From UBA1794 sp050946375 (lineage in GTDB: Bacteria; Bacteroidota; Bacteroidia; Bacteroidales; Bacteroidaceae), in NCBI GenBank assembly GCA_050946375.1, contig JBMNUT010000005.1, positions 62,001-126,000 of the forward strand: a stretch of 64,000 nt of DNA, read 5' to 3'. The notes below the pieces were generated by a model. That model did no database searches. It worked only from the letters and a program-made list of their open reading frames with translations, and was not told the DNA's origin. Below, piece by piece: positions 24,100-32,234 of this stretch; the first letter of the stretch is position 1, and each line of letters starts with the position of its first letter. Position numbers and translations under genes: made by a program.

Positions 24100-24849
24100 T
24101 CACATTACGGGCGGGCCGCCCACATAAGTAACTTCTTGACGATACGTGTCGAACAGATAGACCTGCTGCCTGTCGTCCACGCCAAACAGCAGCATCGAAG
24201 CCGACATCAACGGCAATCCGAAGTCACCCGGGAAGAAAAAGTATTCGATTCCCAATTCTTCCCGCTTTTTCAAGAGAAAAAGACTGAAAAGCCTCTCTTC
24301 AGAAGAAGTATATTCCGTAGCGACAATACTGAAACCTCCCGCCAGCGGATAATACATCGAGCCCACATGCCGATGATCACCCCTCCGCAAGATGAACATT
24401 CGCACAATCGTCGAGTACATATTGAAGAATATGGCCTTCTTCATAGACCATTTCTCCCTGTATAAAGAACTGACCGGGACATAAAAGAAGTCAGAGAGTG
24501 GGATTCCTTGGGCTATTCGGGCACAATAATTTCTCACGCCCAAGGAATCCACATCATACCGCTCCCCATACCATAAGCTATCCACCGCATTCGGGACAAT
24601 ATGCCCATATCGGTATTCTCCTTGGGGTTTGGGCCGAACTTCGTAAACAAAGACGAATTCCAAGTCCGTACTGTCCAATTCCGGATTCCAATACCCCACC
24701 ATCTCCTTGGCCAGTTCCCGATCTTTCCGCTTCGCCTCTTCCGAAAGGATGGAAACTTCCTGGCCATAGAGGGACAGAGGCGTACATACTCCTAAAAGTA
24801 TTCCTGCCAACCCTAGCATTCTAACGCATAAAAAGTCCATATACCGCAT
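24100..24849 (-). CDS. secreted ~250-aa protein, Rhs-locus family (copy L)
   Basis: 249 residues. N-terminal signal peptide (LGLAGILLGVCTPLSLYGQE). Shared with the proteins at 24876 and 31483: HIVPNAVDSLWY, NYCARIAQGIPLSDFFYVP, LGIEYFFFP and the closing YLFDTYRQEVTYVGGPP. The last ~60 bases of the gene are nearly the same as in those two genes, pointing to gene conversion at the 3' end. Exported, no catalytic motif recognised. Gap of 19 bases to the next gene downstream. Confidence 0.72.
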   Translation of the reverse strand: MRYMDFLCVRMLGLAGILLGVCTPLSLYGQEVSILSEEAKRKDRELAKEMVGYWNPELDSTDLEFVFVYEVRPKPQGEYRYGHIVPNAVDSLWYGERYDVDSLGVRNYCARIAQGIPLSDFFYVPVSSLYREKWSMKKAIFFNMYSTIVRMFILRRGDHRHVGSMYYPLAGGFSIVATEYTSSEERLFSLFLLKKREELGIEYFFFPGDFGLPLMSASMLLFGVDDRQQVYLFDTYRQEVTYVGGPPVM

Positions 24850-24875
24850 TTCCTTTTATCCTATTTATCCAAATC

Positions 24876-25628
24876 CTACTCAGCCGAAGGCGGACCGCCC
24901 ACATAAGTAACTTTCTGGCGATACGTGTCGAACAGATAGACCTGCTTCCTTCCGTCTACGCCAAAATAAAGCTTATTATTCAGCCTTAGCGGAATACCTA
25001 ATTTATTAGGAAGAAAGAAATATTCAATTCCAAGCCTTTGCATCTCTTTCCATACAAAAGCGTCAGCAAGTTTTTCCTCCGGAGAAGAATAACTTATCGG
25101 GTAAAAGCCCCAGCCTAAGTAGTAAAAACTTCCTATTACTGAACGGCTTCCTTTTTGCAACAACAGAATCCTACAGAAAGCTAAAGAAAGCTCTCCAAAT
25201 ACCCGTCCGTCAAGACTCCTAATCGGATAAGGATGCTGCTTTTCCGGCACATATAAAAACTTATTGATCGGAATGCCTTGTGCGATTCGGGCACAATAGT
25301 TGGGAACCACAGAATCGTTCGCGACTGGCGAGAATGAACAAGCATACAAAAACGTATCAAGACTGTTCGGTACAATCCGGGCATAACAATCCTTCAATTC
25401 CTCCCTTTCTGTCGCGACATAATAATAGCAAAAATCCACACTGTCCTCCTCTATGGCCAAAGCATGTTCTCGGAGGAAGCTCTTGGCCGCCTTCCTTAAT
25501 ACTTTTAAATCTCTTTCTCTCATCTTCTGTGAGACAAACAAAGACTCTTGTCCCGCAGCTAAAGTTGATGCCAAAAGACAGACTATTAGAAATATCTGCT
25601 TTAGTTTATCGATATAGTTGAATCGCAT
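24876..25628 (-). CDS. secreted ~250-aa protein, duplicate of the gene behind rhs (copy K)
   Basis: 250 residues, identical to the 249-residue protein at 31483-32232 except for the last residues (SAE here, AM there). Signal peptide ends near LAAGQE. Blocks: SVDFCYYYVATEREEL, VPNSLDTFLYAC, NYCARIAQGIPINKF, YLFDTYRQKVTYVGGPP. Bases 24895-25630 appear identical to 31499-32234, including silent positions and the last 25 bases of rhs. Here no rhs gene precedes it; the ATG sits inside a 22-codon chimeric scar instead. Likely a displaced immunity copy. Confidence 0.78.
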   Translation of the reverse strand: MRFNYIDKLKQIFLIVCLLASTLAAGQESLFVSQKMRERDLKVLRKAAKSFLREHALAIEEDSVDFCYYYVATEREELKDCYARIVPNSLDTFLYACSFSPVANDSVVPNYCARIAQGIPINKFLYVPEKQHPYPIRSLDGRVFGELSLAFCRILLLQKGSRSVIGSFYYLGWGFYPISYSSPEEKLADAFVWKEMQRLGIEYFFLPNKLGIPLRLNNKLYFGVDGRKQVYLFDTYRQKVTYVGGPPSAE

Positions 25629-25630
25629 CC
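24895..25630 (-). repeat. 736-bp duplication, copy 1
   Basis: Same sequence as 31499-32234 at a constant offset of 6604, in the same orientation; every line I compared matched exactly. It holds one whole secreted-protein gene plus the terminal 25 bases of the rhs reading frame. Confidence 0.85.
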
Positions 25631-25674
25631 TTGACTTCTCTTTTTAACAGCGTTTTCCCCATAACCATCTCCAT
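25606..25674 (-). pseudogene. 22-codon chimera: barstar-like gene start fused to rhs end
   Basis: Reads MEMVMGKTLLKRE, then VKDAIQLYR and a stop. The first part matches the start of the triple-barstar-like gene at 28572 (MEIVMGKVVF), with the same 7-base spacing after an upstream lipoprotein stop. The last part is the rhs C-terminus (SIEDAIQLYR). It is too short to be a functional gene and records a deletion or recombination that removed everything between the two ends. Confidence 0.7.
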
Positions 25675-25681
25675 AGGCCCA

Positions 25682-26158
25682 TCACTTCCCTTTTGAGTAC
25701 GTCCCATACGGCGGGAACATGCGGGCATTGCGGATGGTGGCGTCGGGCGGGAAGGGCACTTCGGGATATTCCTCGTCCAACTGCTGCAGGTCGCGCCGTG
25801 TCAGGTCGTAGCGTTGCAAGACCTTATGACCCGCCTTTATCTCTTCCCAGGAATACTTCGCCAGCGTGTCGGGATGGAAGATGTAAATCCGCACTTGCCT
25901 GGCACCTATTTCCGCCATGTATTCATCCAGTTTCGTAAACATCATACCCCACAAAAATTCCCTCTCACTCGGTTTCACCAACTTCAAATCCTCTCGGGAA
26001 AAATTGAAGCATGTATCCGAAGAGGCACTCTTGCTTTCAAATTCAGAGGAGAAATAAACCGGCCAACTGCTATGATTCGAAAGAAAAGCCACATAAACAG
26101 GGTCGCAACTAATCAAAAGTATCGGTAATATGAAAAAAACAATTTTCCTCATTCCCAT
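25682..26158 (-). CDS. lipoprotein, Rhs-locus family (full length)
   Basis: 158 residues; the lipobox is ILLISC near residue 18. The mature protein has FSREDLKLV, VRIYIFHPDTLAKYSWEEI, KVLQRYDLTRRDLQQLDEEYP, PPDATIRNARMFPPYGTYSK. Paralogue of 21620-22126, and its 3' end is almost the same in DNA as that of the shortened copy at 28580. Membrane anchored, facing the periplasm or exposed on the surface. An alternative start two codons later (MRKIVFF) is equally possible. Six bases separate it from the triple-barstar-like gene upstream. Confidence 0.74.
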   Translation of the reverse strand: MGMRKIVFFILPILLISCDPVYVAFLSNHSSWPVYFSSEFESKSASSDTCFNFSREDLKLVKPSEREFLWGMMFTKLDEYMAEIGARQVRIYIFHPDTLAKYSWEEIKAGHKVLQRYDLTRRDLQQLDEEYPEVPFPPDATIRNARMFPPYGTYSKGK

Positions 26159-26164
26159 AGCCCT

Positions 26165-27382
26165 TCATTTTATCAAGCCAGATGCCTTTCTCTGGAGATA
26201 TTCCTTTATGGACTTGTTCTCTTCTTCGCGCAGTTGGTTTAATACCTCCAGAACCGTCTGCTCATCTTCGTGGCTGAAATAAATCACCACGCTGTGCATC
26301 ATTTTCGTATTCCACTCTTCAGTTATCTCTTGCAACAGCTGCAAATAAAGAGGCAATGAATCTTCTTCCGGAAAATGAGGAATCCTGCGATGAAGTATTA
26401 CAAGGTCTCTTTCCTCCATTAGGTTTGTGTCGGTTAGCACGTCATAGAAATCGTCCCAATCAAGATCTGAGTCGTCCCTACGCAACGAAGCACTAATAGA
26501 ATATAGTTGAAGTTGCGAAACATAAGCAGCAAACAATTGAGTTTCCCCTTCTATACCTTCCACCTCCACAACACCCCCATCCGTCACCCGGCTCATATCC
26601 GGATCATCCACAAAATAAAAACCGGATTTTCGTTCTTTCCTTTTACGCTCTGCCTCCTGTATCGACTCAATAATCGGATAAAGCCTTTCGCGGTCTTTCT
26701 CCCTGAAATAGGCCATGATGTTGTGTTCCGGATAATCTTCCCATCCTTTCATGGCATAATACAGTCCTTCCAAGTACCGGTATACCGCAACCTCTCCCAT
26801 CCGGGAAATCTTCGGATGGTAAAGCAATATATCAGTCTCTTGTATCCGCTCAAGATATTCCAAATACGTCTCGGCGTGTAAGAAAAAGTCCTCTATCGTC
26901 CGGCGCAACATTGAATATATCGAAGCATCTTGAAACAATGCAGATATAGATAGGGTAGATTTTACCGTGATAATCCTGGTATCCGTCTTCATAAACAGGC
27001 AAGGTCTCTTTCTAACAAAGAAAAAGCCTCCTCTTTTTGTCTGCTTACTTAGCGCATATTCCCTTTCTTTGCGAAGCAGTGCCTGAAATGACGGCTGTTT
27101 CCGGAAGGAAAAAAAGACCTTCAGGCTGTGCCGACGGCAAAGCCTCCAATGCCATTTGGCATAAATCAATTCCCGCACATACCGACGGAACACATCCTTA
27201 GGCACGCCGGGCATTTCAGTATGCCGGATTACTATTTCGTCATCATCTATCCAATTCAGATTTACCATATTCTTGTGAAAAGAATACCAAGAGCCATACC
27301 CTAGTCTTCTGAAATGAAGAGCTTTGCTGTAATTGCCTATAAGGACACAGGCTGTTCTCACGGAATTTATCACTATTTCCAT
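26165..27382 (-). CDS. protein with three tandem barstar-like domains
   Basis: 405 residues, no signal peptide, cytoplasmic. The sequence contains three ~135-142-residue units. Core strands align as EIVIRHTEMP (49-58), DILLYHPKIS (184-193) and DLVILHRRIP (326-335); each is followed by a helix with Y-nnn-L-n(6)-W and a strand of the type HSVVIYFS or HNIMAYFR. Unit 3 is preceded by LDWDDFYDVL, close to the barstar NWDAF-nD-L signature. Barstar-type proteins inhibit RNases of the barnase/colicin-RNase kind, so this is a candidate immunity protein for one or more cytoplasm-acting RNase tips. Domain calls rest on pattern only. Paralogue directly upstream. Confidence 0.65.
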   Translation of the reverse strand: MEIVINSVRTACVLIGNYSKALHFRRLGYGSWYSFHKNMVNLNWIDDDEIVIRHTEMPGVPKDVFRRYVRELIYAKWHWRLCRRHSLKVFFSFRKQPSFQALLRKEREYALSKQTKRGGFFFVRKRPCLFMKTDTRIITVKSTLSISALFQDASIYSMLRRTIEDFFLHAETYLEYLERIQETDILLYHPKISRMGEVAVYRYLEGLYYAMKGWEDYPEHNIMAYFREKDRERLYPIIESIQEAERKRKERKSGFYFVDDPDMSRVTDGGVVEVEGIEGETQLFAAYVSQLQLYSISASLRRDDSDLDWDDFYDVLTDTNLMEERDLVILHRRIPHFPEEDSLPLYLQLLQEITEEWNTKMMHSVVIYFSHEDEQTVLEVLNQLREEENKSIKEYLQRKASGLIK

Positions 27383-27396
27383 TTATTCAAACTACC

Positions 27397-28572
27397 TTAT
27401 TTATTCAAACATAAAACAACCCGTTCTTCATCTCCGCGGCTGAAATAGACATGCAAATTATGTTCCACTTCCAGCCTCCACCTCTTGACAAGAGAATCCA
27501 ATGCCCTTATATAGAGCTCCAATTCCTCTTTCGTCAAACAGGGAAGTTCCGGATGATAGAGCACAATATCCACCTCATCAATCCAAGACAAGTCGCCAAG
27601 GCATTCCTCCCACGCATCCCAATTATACCCAAATCCGCCCAATCCTTCCACAAAATCCAAACGGTTAGCGTAGAGTTCAAGCAATTCCTTTTTTGAAGCC
27701 ACCCCTTTCACAGTGACAAACCGTTCATCCGTCTCATCGCTTTTATAGCCTGCTTCTATAAAATAAAAGCCGCTCATGCGCCGTTTTCGGTTTAAACGCT
27801 CCTCTTCAGTACAAATGACAGGATACAGCCGGGCATAATCCTTGCGATTCAAGTACACCCGGACATTATGCTCTGCATAACCCTCCCACCATTTCATCCC
27901 GAGGTGGAGCTGGGAGATATATCTGTGCAACAACTTCTTATCGACCGACGGGAAACGAGGAAAATAAAGGAATACAAAGGTTTCCCTTATCTCCTCCAAA
28001 TCAGACAATAGCCAAGCCGCTGAATTCATTAAGCCTCTCACATCCATCCCTCTGCCAATGACCGAAAAATCCTCAGAATCATCCATGCAGAAAACACGCG
28101 CATCAGCCCCGTTGGGCACTTCATCCATATTGTCCACAAACGAGAACCCGGGTTCTTGCTGCTTCTTTTCCCTAATCCTTCCCATTTCCTGCCGAAGCAA
28201 AGGAAAAATAAATCTCCAGTTCACGGAACAAATAAACGTTCTCCAACAATAGCATAACCCACCCGGCAAGATTCCTTTCGCTGGGCGAGGATGAAAATAG
28301 ACTTTTAGGCGATGTCCTGGATGTTGCCGCCAACACCTTTTTGCATAGAGCAGTTCCCGCATGTATCGTCTGAGCGCTTTCGCTGGCAAACAAAGCAACC
28401 CTATATGTCGGACAGTTATCTCCTCCCTCCATACCATGTCATTTTCCAAAGTAAGGGCTTTATGCAGCATACTCCAACCACGATTCTGCAGACAATAACA
28501 ACGGAAAACCTCCTCATAGTCCGCCAACAAAGCCCGCTGCGAGAACACTACTTTTCCCATAACTATCTCCAT
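27397..28572 (-). CDS. protein with three tandem barstar-like domains
   Basis: 391 residues from the ATG at 28572, chosen because it gives MEIV as in the paralogue at 27382 and a 7-base gap to the lipoprotein upstream. Three units as in the paralogue: EITVRHIGLL, FVFLYFPRFP and DIVLYHPELP, each with W in the helix and a closing strand (HRLKVYFHP, HNVRVYLNR, HNLHVYFSR). Unit 3 has YNWDAWEECLGDL, the clearest barstar-like signature in the locus. Cytoplasmic. Candidate RNase immunity protein; no RNase tip is present in the current rhs gene as far as I can see. Confidence 0.67.
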   Translation of the reverse strand: MEIVMGKVVFSQRALLADYEEVFRCYCLQNRGWSMLHKALTLENDMVWREEITVRHIGLLCLPAKALRRYMRELLYAKRCWRQHPGHRLKVYFHPRPAKGILPGGLCYCWRTFICSVNWRFIFPLLRQEMGRIREKKQQEPGFSFVDNMDEVPNGADARVFCMDDSEDFSVIGRGMDVRGLMNSAAWLLSDLEEIRETFVFLYFPRFPSVDKKLLHRYISQLHLGMKWWEGYAEHNVRVYLNRKDYARLYPVICTEEERLNRKRRMSGFYFIEAGYKSDETDERFVTVKGVASKKELLELYANRLDFVEGLGGFGYNWDAWEECLGDLSWIDEVDIVLYHPELPCLTKEELELYIRALDSLVKRWRLEVEHNLHVYFSRGDEERVVLCLNK

Positions 28573-28579
28573 AGGCCTA

Positions 28580-28879
28580 TCACTTCCCTTTTGAGTACGT
28601 CCCATACGGCGGGAACATACGGGCATTTATCTTATCCAAATAATCACATATTGTAATATTTGATTCCGTCCATATTATGCCCCATTTCTGAGATTTCAAT
28701 TCCCACAAGTCGGCTTGTGTAAAGCGAATAATCGTATCCCGATCAATCCTCTTCATTCTAAATTCAGCGTAATAAAAGATCGAATGTTCCGAACGATTTT
28801 CCAATTCTAAAGAATACTCTGAACAGCTTGCCAAGACAAGCAACATACTACCCAAAAAGAGCAAACGCGACAATCCCAT
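28580..28879 (-). CDS. lipoprotein, internally deleted family copy
   Basis: 99 residues; lipobox LVLASC. The N-terminal half matches the family (SIFYYAEF, IRFTQADLWELK), but the middle from the VRIYIFHPDTL block to PPDATIR is missing and the protein jumps from DYLDKI to NARMFPPYGTYSK. The deletion removed roughly 57 codons in frame compared with the copy at 25682. The 3' ~70 bases match 25660-25728 with about three differences. It may be non-functional. Gaps of 8 and 7 bases to its neighbours. Confidence 0.68.
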   Translation of the reverse strand: MGLSRLLFLGSMLLVLASCSEYSLELENRSEHSIFYYAEFRMKRIDRDTIIRFTQADLWELKSQKWGIIWTESNITICDYLDKINARMFPPYGTYSKGK

Positions 28880-28887
28880 AATCCAAT

Positions 28888-29817
28888 TTATTTAGAATCA
28901 ACCCGTCTTTCCCTACTGCAAGGCTCCAATTTTCTCAGCATCCTTTTTAGAACATCTGGCTCTTTAGACAAGAATCGAGACCACGACGGGACATACGAAG
29001 AATCCGCCACAAAGATCGAAAAGTTATTCCTCGCCGTACACAACTCCACATCGGAAAAAGGGTACCCCAAGCCTTCACCTACATCATACTTGTAAGCCAT
29101 TAACCAGAACGAACATTCTCCCGGCAACATTTCATGCACGAACCATACCTTATTCTTGTGCTTAATATACAACGCCCTATCTTTGAATCGTACCGACAAC
29201 AGTTCCCACAATTCTGCCGGTGTATAACAAGAGGGATAAATAGTGAAACCGATCGGCCACGACCGCCCGAACAAACGGACAAAACGCTTGTTTTTCTCCT
29301 CCATTCCCATCGCTGCCGCTATTTCATCCCCTTCCAGAATCCGGTAGTCCCCTGACTCCTCCACGTCGATACCGTATAGTTCGCCTCCCTCGCCCAATAC
29401 AAAATAATAAAAATAAGGCGCAGCAGGCATAAACAGCGCAAAAAAAGATCCACCCCCTCCCCCTTCAAGCAATTCATCATACCCTGCGTATGCAGCCAAA
29501 AGCCGTTCGGGCGCATCATGCACGCCTACGACTTCCTCGACATACGGATTGGGAACCAAACATCCTTTTTTCCCTATTTCGCCCATCGTCACGGGAACGC
29601 CTTCGCAAGTCCTCATATACAGCAGAGAATCCAGAAAAGACCGATCGGTAATATTCCTATCCGACAGCAAACGCCCCGCATACTGCACAAGATAGCAACA
29701 CCCGGGAGAAACATCCGCATCCTGCTGCCCTATCTCCCCGAACAAACGGAAATCCTGGGCTGTCAGATGCAAAACCCCAAGGAACAAGGGCACAACTGCC
29801 AATACACTCCTTTTCAT
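28888..29817 (-). CDS. secreted ~300-aa protein, Rhs-locus family
   Basis: 309 residues; signal peptide MKRSVLAVVPLFLGVLHLTA. Paralogue of the next gene upstream: shared order of RSFLDSLLYM, EGVPVTMGEIG, GCLVPNPYVE, a Gly-rich stretch, YYFVLGEGGELYGIDVEE and LWELLSVRF. The SFLDSL ... G(V/I)P arrangement faintly recalls NALDTF ... GIPL of the ~250-aa family, so all seven secreted proteins may be distant relatives. Exported; no catalytic residues recognised. Gap of 13 bases to the upstream gene. Confidence 0.7.
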   Translation of the reverse strand: MKRSVLAVVPLFLGVLHLTAQDFRLFGEIGQQDADVSPGCCYLVQYAGRLLSDRNITDRSFLDSLLYMRTCEGVPVTMGEIGKKGCLVPNPYVEEVVGVHDAPERLLAAYAGYDELLEGGGGGSFFALFMPAAPYFYYFVLGEGGELYGIDVEESGDYRILEGDEIAAAMGMEEKNKRFVRLFGRSWPIGFTIYPSCYTPAELWELLSVRFKDRALYIKHKNKVWFVHEMLPGECSFWLMAYKYDVGEGLGYPFSDVELCTARNNFSIFVADSSYVPSWSRFLSKEPDVLKRMLRKLEPCSRERRVDSK

Positions 29818-29830
29818 ACTCTTACCCCTT

Positions 29831-30700
29831 CTAATTATTTCGGACGAAAACCCCGTACCTTCTTTTCAGTTTCCCATAAGTAAACCGCCTTATCCTCTGT
29901 CCGTCGGGCGTACAAGCCTCCAACAGCAGTTTCCCTTCTCCCGGGTTCTTCTTGCCTGAGGCCTGCCAAACAGCCCGGAGCAGAATCCACTCTTCTTCAG
30001 AATCGCACCTTATCTCCACCCGCCTGTCCCCAAAACGGGCAGACAGCAAGTCGTACAACTCCCATTCCCCATAGCAAGACAAATCCAGTTCGAACTCCGG
30101 ATAATACGGATTCACTGACTCACGCATATCCGCATTCTCCTCGTCCCAATCCCTTGCGGACAACAACTCCCCGTGGTCTAAAATCCGGACCTCCTTGTCC
30201 GGAGGTAAGGGAACTTCAATGCCATACAGATTCCCTTCGTTGTCCAACGCGAAGTAAAGCCAGCAAGGCAAACGCATGCGGGACAAACAAAAAAGGAATC
30301 CCCCGTTGCCCTTCTCCAAGATTTTCTTGTACCCCTCCATGAGCTGCAGATAACCCCTACGGCCTTCGCTGTAATTCCGGGGCATGCCCACCACCAATCT
30401 CCCGCTTTCTTCCACGTAAGTTACAGCACAAGGATGACCGCGATGGTCTCCCATAAAAATCAAAGAATCCAGAAAAGACAAATCGCTGAGGTTCGCAGAC
30501 GTGATGCCATGCCCCGTATATTGCATCTCATAGCAATGCAATTGCCGGGAATCCCGCTCCTTCCATCTCCATTTCCTTATCGAGCGCTCCAATGCCGGCT
30601 CACGCTGTTTCACTTCCCGGACGAAGCGATAATCTTGGGAAAAGGCCGAATAAGAAAAAAGGAAAACAGACAAACAGATAACGATTCTTACTATCTCCAT
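29831..30700 (-). CDS. secreted ~290-aa protein, Rhs-locus family
   Basis: 289 residues from the ATG at 30700, preferred over a GTG two codons upstream because a strong AAAGGAGG lies just before it, unusual for Bacteroidales. Signal peptide ends near SAFSQ. Shared with its paralogue: LSFLDSLIFM, GHPCAVTYV, YFALDNEGNLYGIEV and LYDLLSARFGDR. A 33-bp piece of a gene of this family is stranded at 21587. Exported; role unknown, candidate immunity. Confidence 0.7.
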   Translation of the reverse strand: MEIVRIVICLSVFLFSYSAFSQDYRFVREVKQREPALERSIRKWRWKERDSRQLHCYEMQYTGHGITSANLSDLSFLDSLIFMGDHRGHPCAVTYVEESGRLVVGMPRNYSEGRRGYLQLMEGYKKILEKGNGGFLFCLSRMRLPCWLYFALDNEGNLYGIEVPLPPDKEVRILDHGELLSARDWDEENADMRESVNPYYPEFELDLSCYGEWELYDLLSARFGDRRVEIRCDSEEEWILLRAVWQASGKKNPGEGKLLLEACTPDGQRIRRFTYGKLKRRYGVFVRNN

Positions 30701-30712
30701 AAGCACCTCCTT

Positions 30713-31462
30713 TCACCAATCCCCATCCATCGGAAAAGCCATCTCGCCCGGCATTTTCGGATACAACAGATAGGAAGTCCCCCGGTATTGGTGGAGCAAA
30801 TAAATCCGCCCCGAGGTCGTCACGCGAAAAAGGAAATGCTCCGGGATGCTTTCCATAGAAAACAGACAAGCCGTGTCCGGTAGACGGAATTGGCTGACCA
30901 CATACCGGTAAGCCTCCTCTTCTATGCTCATGCGTGACAGAGAAGAGCGCGGATTTCGCCGTGACACGCTATGAACAGAAGGGGCATAGTAATACTCCCA
31001 TTCCGTTTTCCCTTTCCTTACTATATAGACGTTTCTTATGCCATTCCCCGTTTTGTCCAGCCTCTGCGTTGCACCGTCATAACGGAAATACTGCTCGGGC
31101 ATTAGCAAACGCCCTAACGGAATGCCCTGCTCCAGCAGAGCAAAGAAATTCTTCCGCTTCACATAAGGAGCCCGATACAGTTCCTCGCTGTTCGAAAAGT
31201 AATTGAAAAAGGAATCCAACGCATTCGGAGCCACCGAATCAAACTGTTCCGAACTCGTTAAAGCCCGGTAGAGTACATAGAAATCCACACAGTCCGGACT
31301 TACTTCCGGGATGTCCCGTGCGAAAGCCTTCCGCACGCTGTCCAAATCGGCCTGCCGGTCTTCTTCCGGTACGAAAAAGGCACCTTGTTCCTGTCCCCTC
31401 AAAACAGAGGGATGCAAGATTCCCAGACAAATTACAAATACAAAAGTAAGAATTTTATTCAT
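30713..31462 (-). CDS. secreted ~250-aa protein, Rhs-locus family (copy D)
   Basis: 249 residues from the ATG at 31462; a GTG eight codons earlier is possible, but GGAGG lies at the right distance before the ATG. Signal peptide MNKILTFVFVICLGIL, cleavage near RGQEQ. Near-identical in many blocks to the protein at 23331 (VAPNALDSFFNYF, FFALLEQGIPLGRLLMP, IPEHFLFRVTTSGR). Second gene after rhs, 20 bases behind the first. Exported candidate immunity protein. Confidence 0.73.
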   Translation of the reverse strand: MNKILTFVFVICLGILHPSVLRGQEQGAFFVPEEDRQADLDSVRKAFARDIPEVSPDCVDFYVLYRALTSSEQFDSVAPNALDSFFNYFSNSEELYRAPYVKRKNFFALLEQGIPLGRLLMPEQYFRYDGATQRLDKTGNGIRNVYIVRKGKTEWEYYYAPSVHSVSRRNPRSSLSRMSIEEEAYRYVVSQFRLPDTACLFSMESIPEHFLFRVTTSGRIYLLHQYRGTSYLLYPKMPGEMAFPMDGDW

Positions 31463-31482
31463 TCTGTTTCCTCCCTGCCTTT

Positions 31483-32232
31483 TCACATTGCGGGCGGGCC
31501 GCCCACATAAGTAACTTTCTGGCGATACGTGTCGAACAGATAGACCTGCTTCCTTCCGTCTACGCCAAAATAAAGCTTATTATTCAGCCTTAGCGGAATA
31601 CCTAATTTATTAGGAAGAAAGAAATATTCAATTCCAAGCCTTTGCATCTCTTTCCATACAAAAGCGTCAGCAAGTTTTTCCTCCGGAGAAGAATAACTTA
31701 TCGGGTAAAAGCCCCAGCCTAAGTAGTAAAAACTTCCTATTACTGAACGGCTTCCTTTTTGCAACAACAGAATCCTACAGAAAGCTAAAGAAAGCTCTCC
31801 AAATACCCGTCCGTCAAGACTCCTAATCGGATAAGGATGCTGCTTTTCCGGCACATATAAAAACTTATTGATCGGAATGCCTTGTGCGATTCGGGCACAA
31901 TAGTTGGGAACCACAGAATCGTTCGCGACTGGCGAGAATGAACAAGCATACAAAAACGTATCAAGACTGTTCGGTACAATCCGGGCATAACAATCCTTCA
32001 ATTCCTCCCTTTCTGTCGCGACATAATAATAGCAAAAATCCACACTGTCCTCCTCTATGGCCAAAGCATGTTCTCGGAGGAAGCTCTTGGCCGCCTTCCT
32101 TAATACTTTTAAATCTCTTTCTCTCATCTTCTGTGAGACAAACAAAGACTCTTGTCCCGCAGCTAAAGTTGATGCCAAAAGACAGACTATTAGAAATATC
32201 TGCTTTAGTTTATCGATATAGTTGAATCGCAT
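31483..32232 (-). CDS. putative cognate immunity protein of the Rhs toxin (secreted)
   Basis: 249 residues; signal peptide MRFNYIDKLKQIFLIVCLLASTLAAG. The start codon lies inside the last codons of rhs (23-base overlap), the position expected for the cognate immunity gene of a polymorphic toxin. Blocks: VPNSLDTFLYAC, NYCARIAQGIPINKF, LGIEYFFLP, VTYVGGPP. Export suggests the toxin is neutralised in the periplasm or at the membrane. A copy, identical where compared, exists at 24876-25628. No known immunity family recognised. Confidence 0.75.
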   Translation of the reverse strand: MRFNYIDKLKQIFLIVCLLASTLAAGQESLFVSQKMRERDLKVLRKAAKSFLREHALAIEEDSVDFCYYYVATEREELKDCYARIVPNSLDTFLYACSFSPVANDSVVPNYCARIAQGIPINKFLYVPEKQHPYPIRSLDGRVFGELSLAFCRILLLQKGSRSVIGSFYYLGWGFYPISYSSPEEKLADAFVWKEMQRLGIEYFFLPNKLGIPLRLNNKLYFGVDGRKQVYLFDTYRQKVTYVGGPPAM

Positions 32233-32234
32233 CC
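31499..32234 (-). repeat. 736-bp duplication, copy 2
   Basis: Partner of 24895-25630. Its right boundary lies 25 bases inside the rhs gene, its left boundary 16 bases inside the 3' end of the immunity-like gene, next to the conserved GGGCCGCCCAC. Confidence 0.85.
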
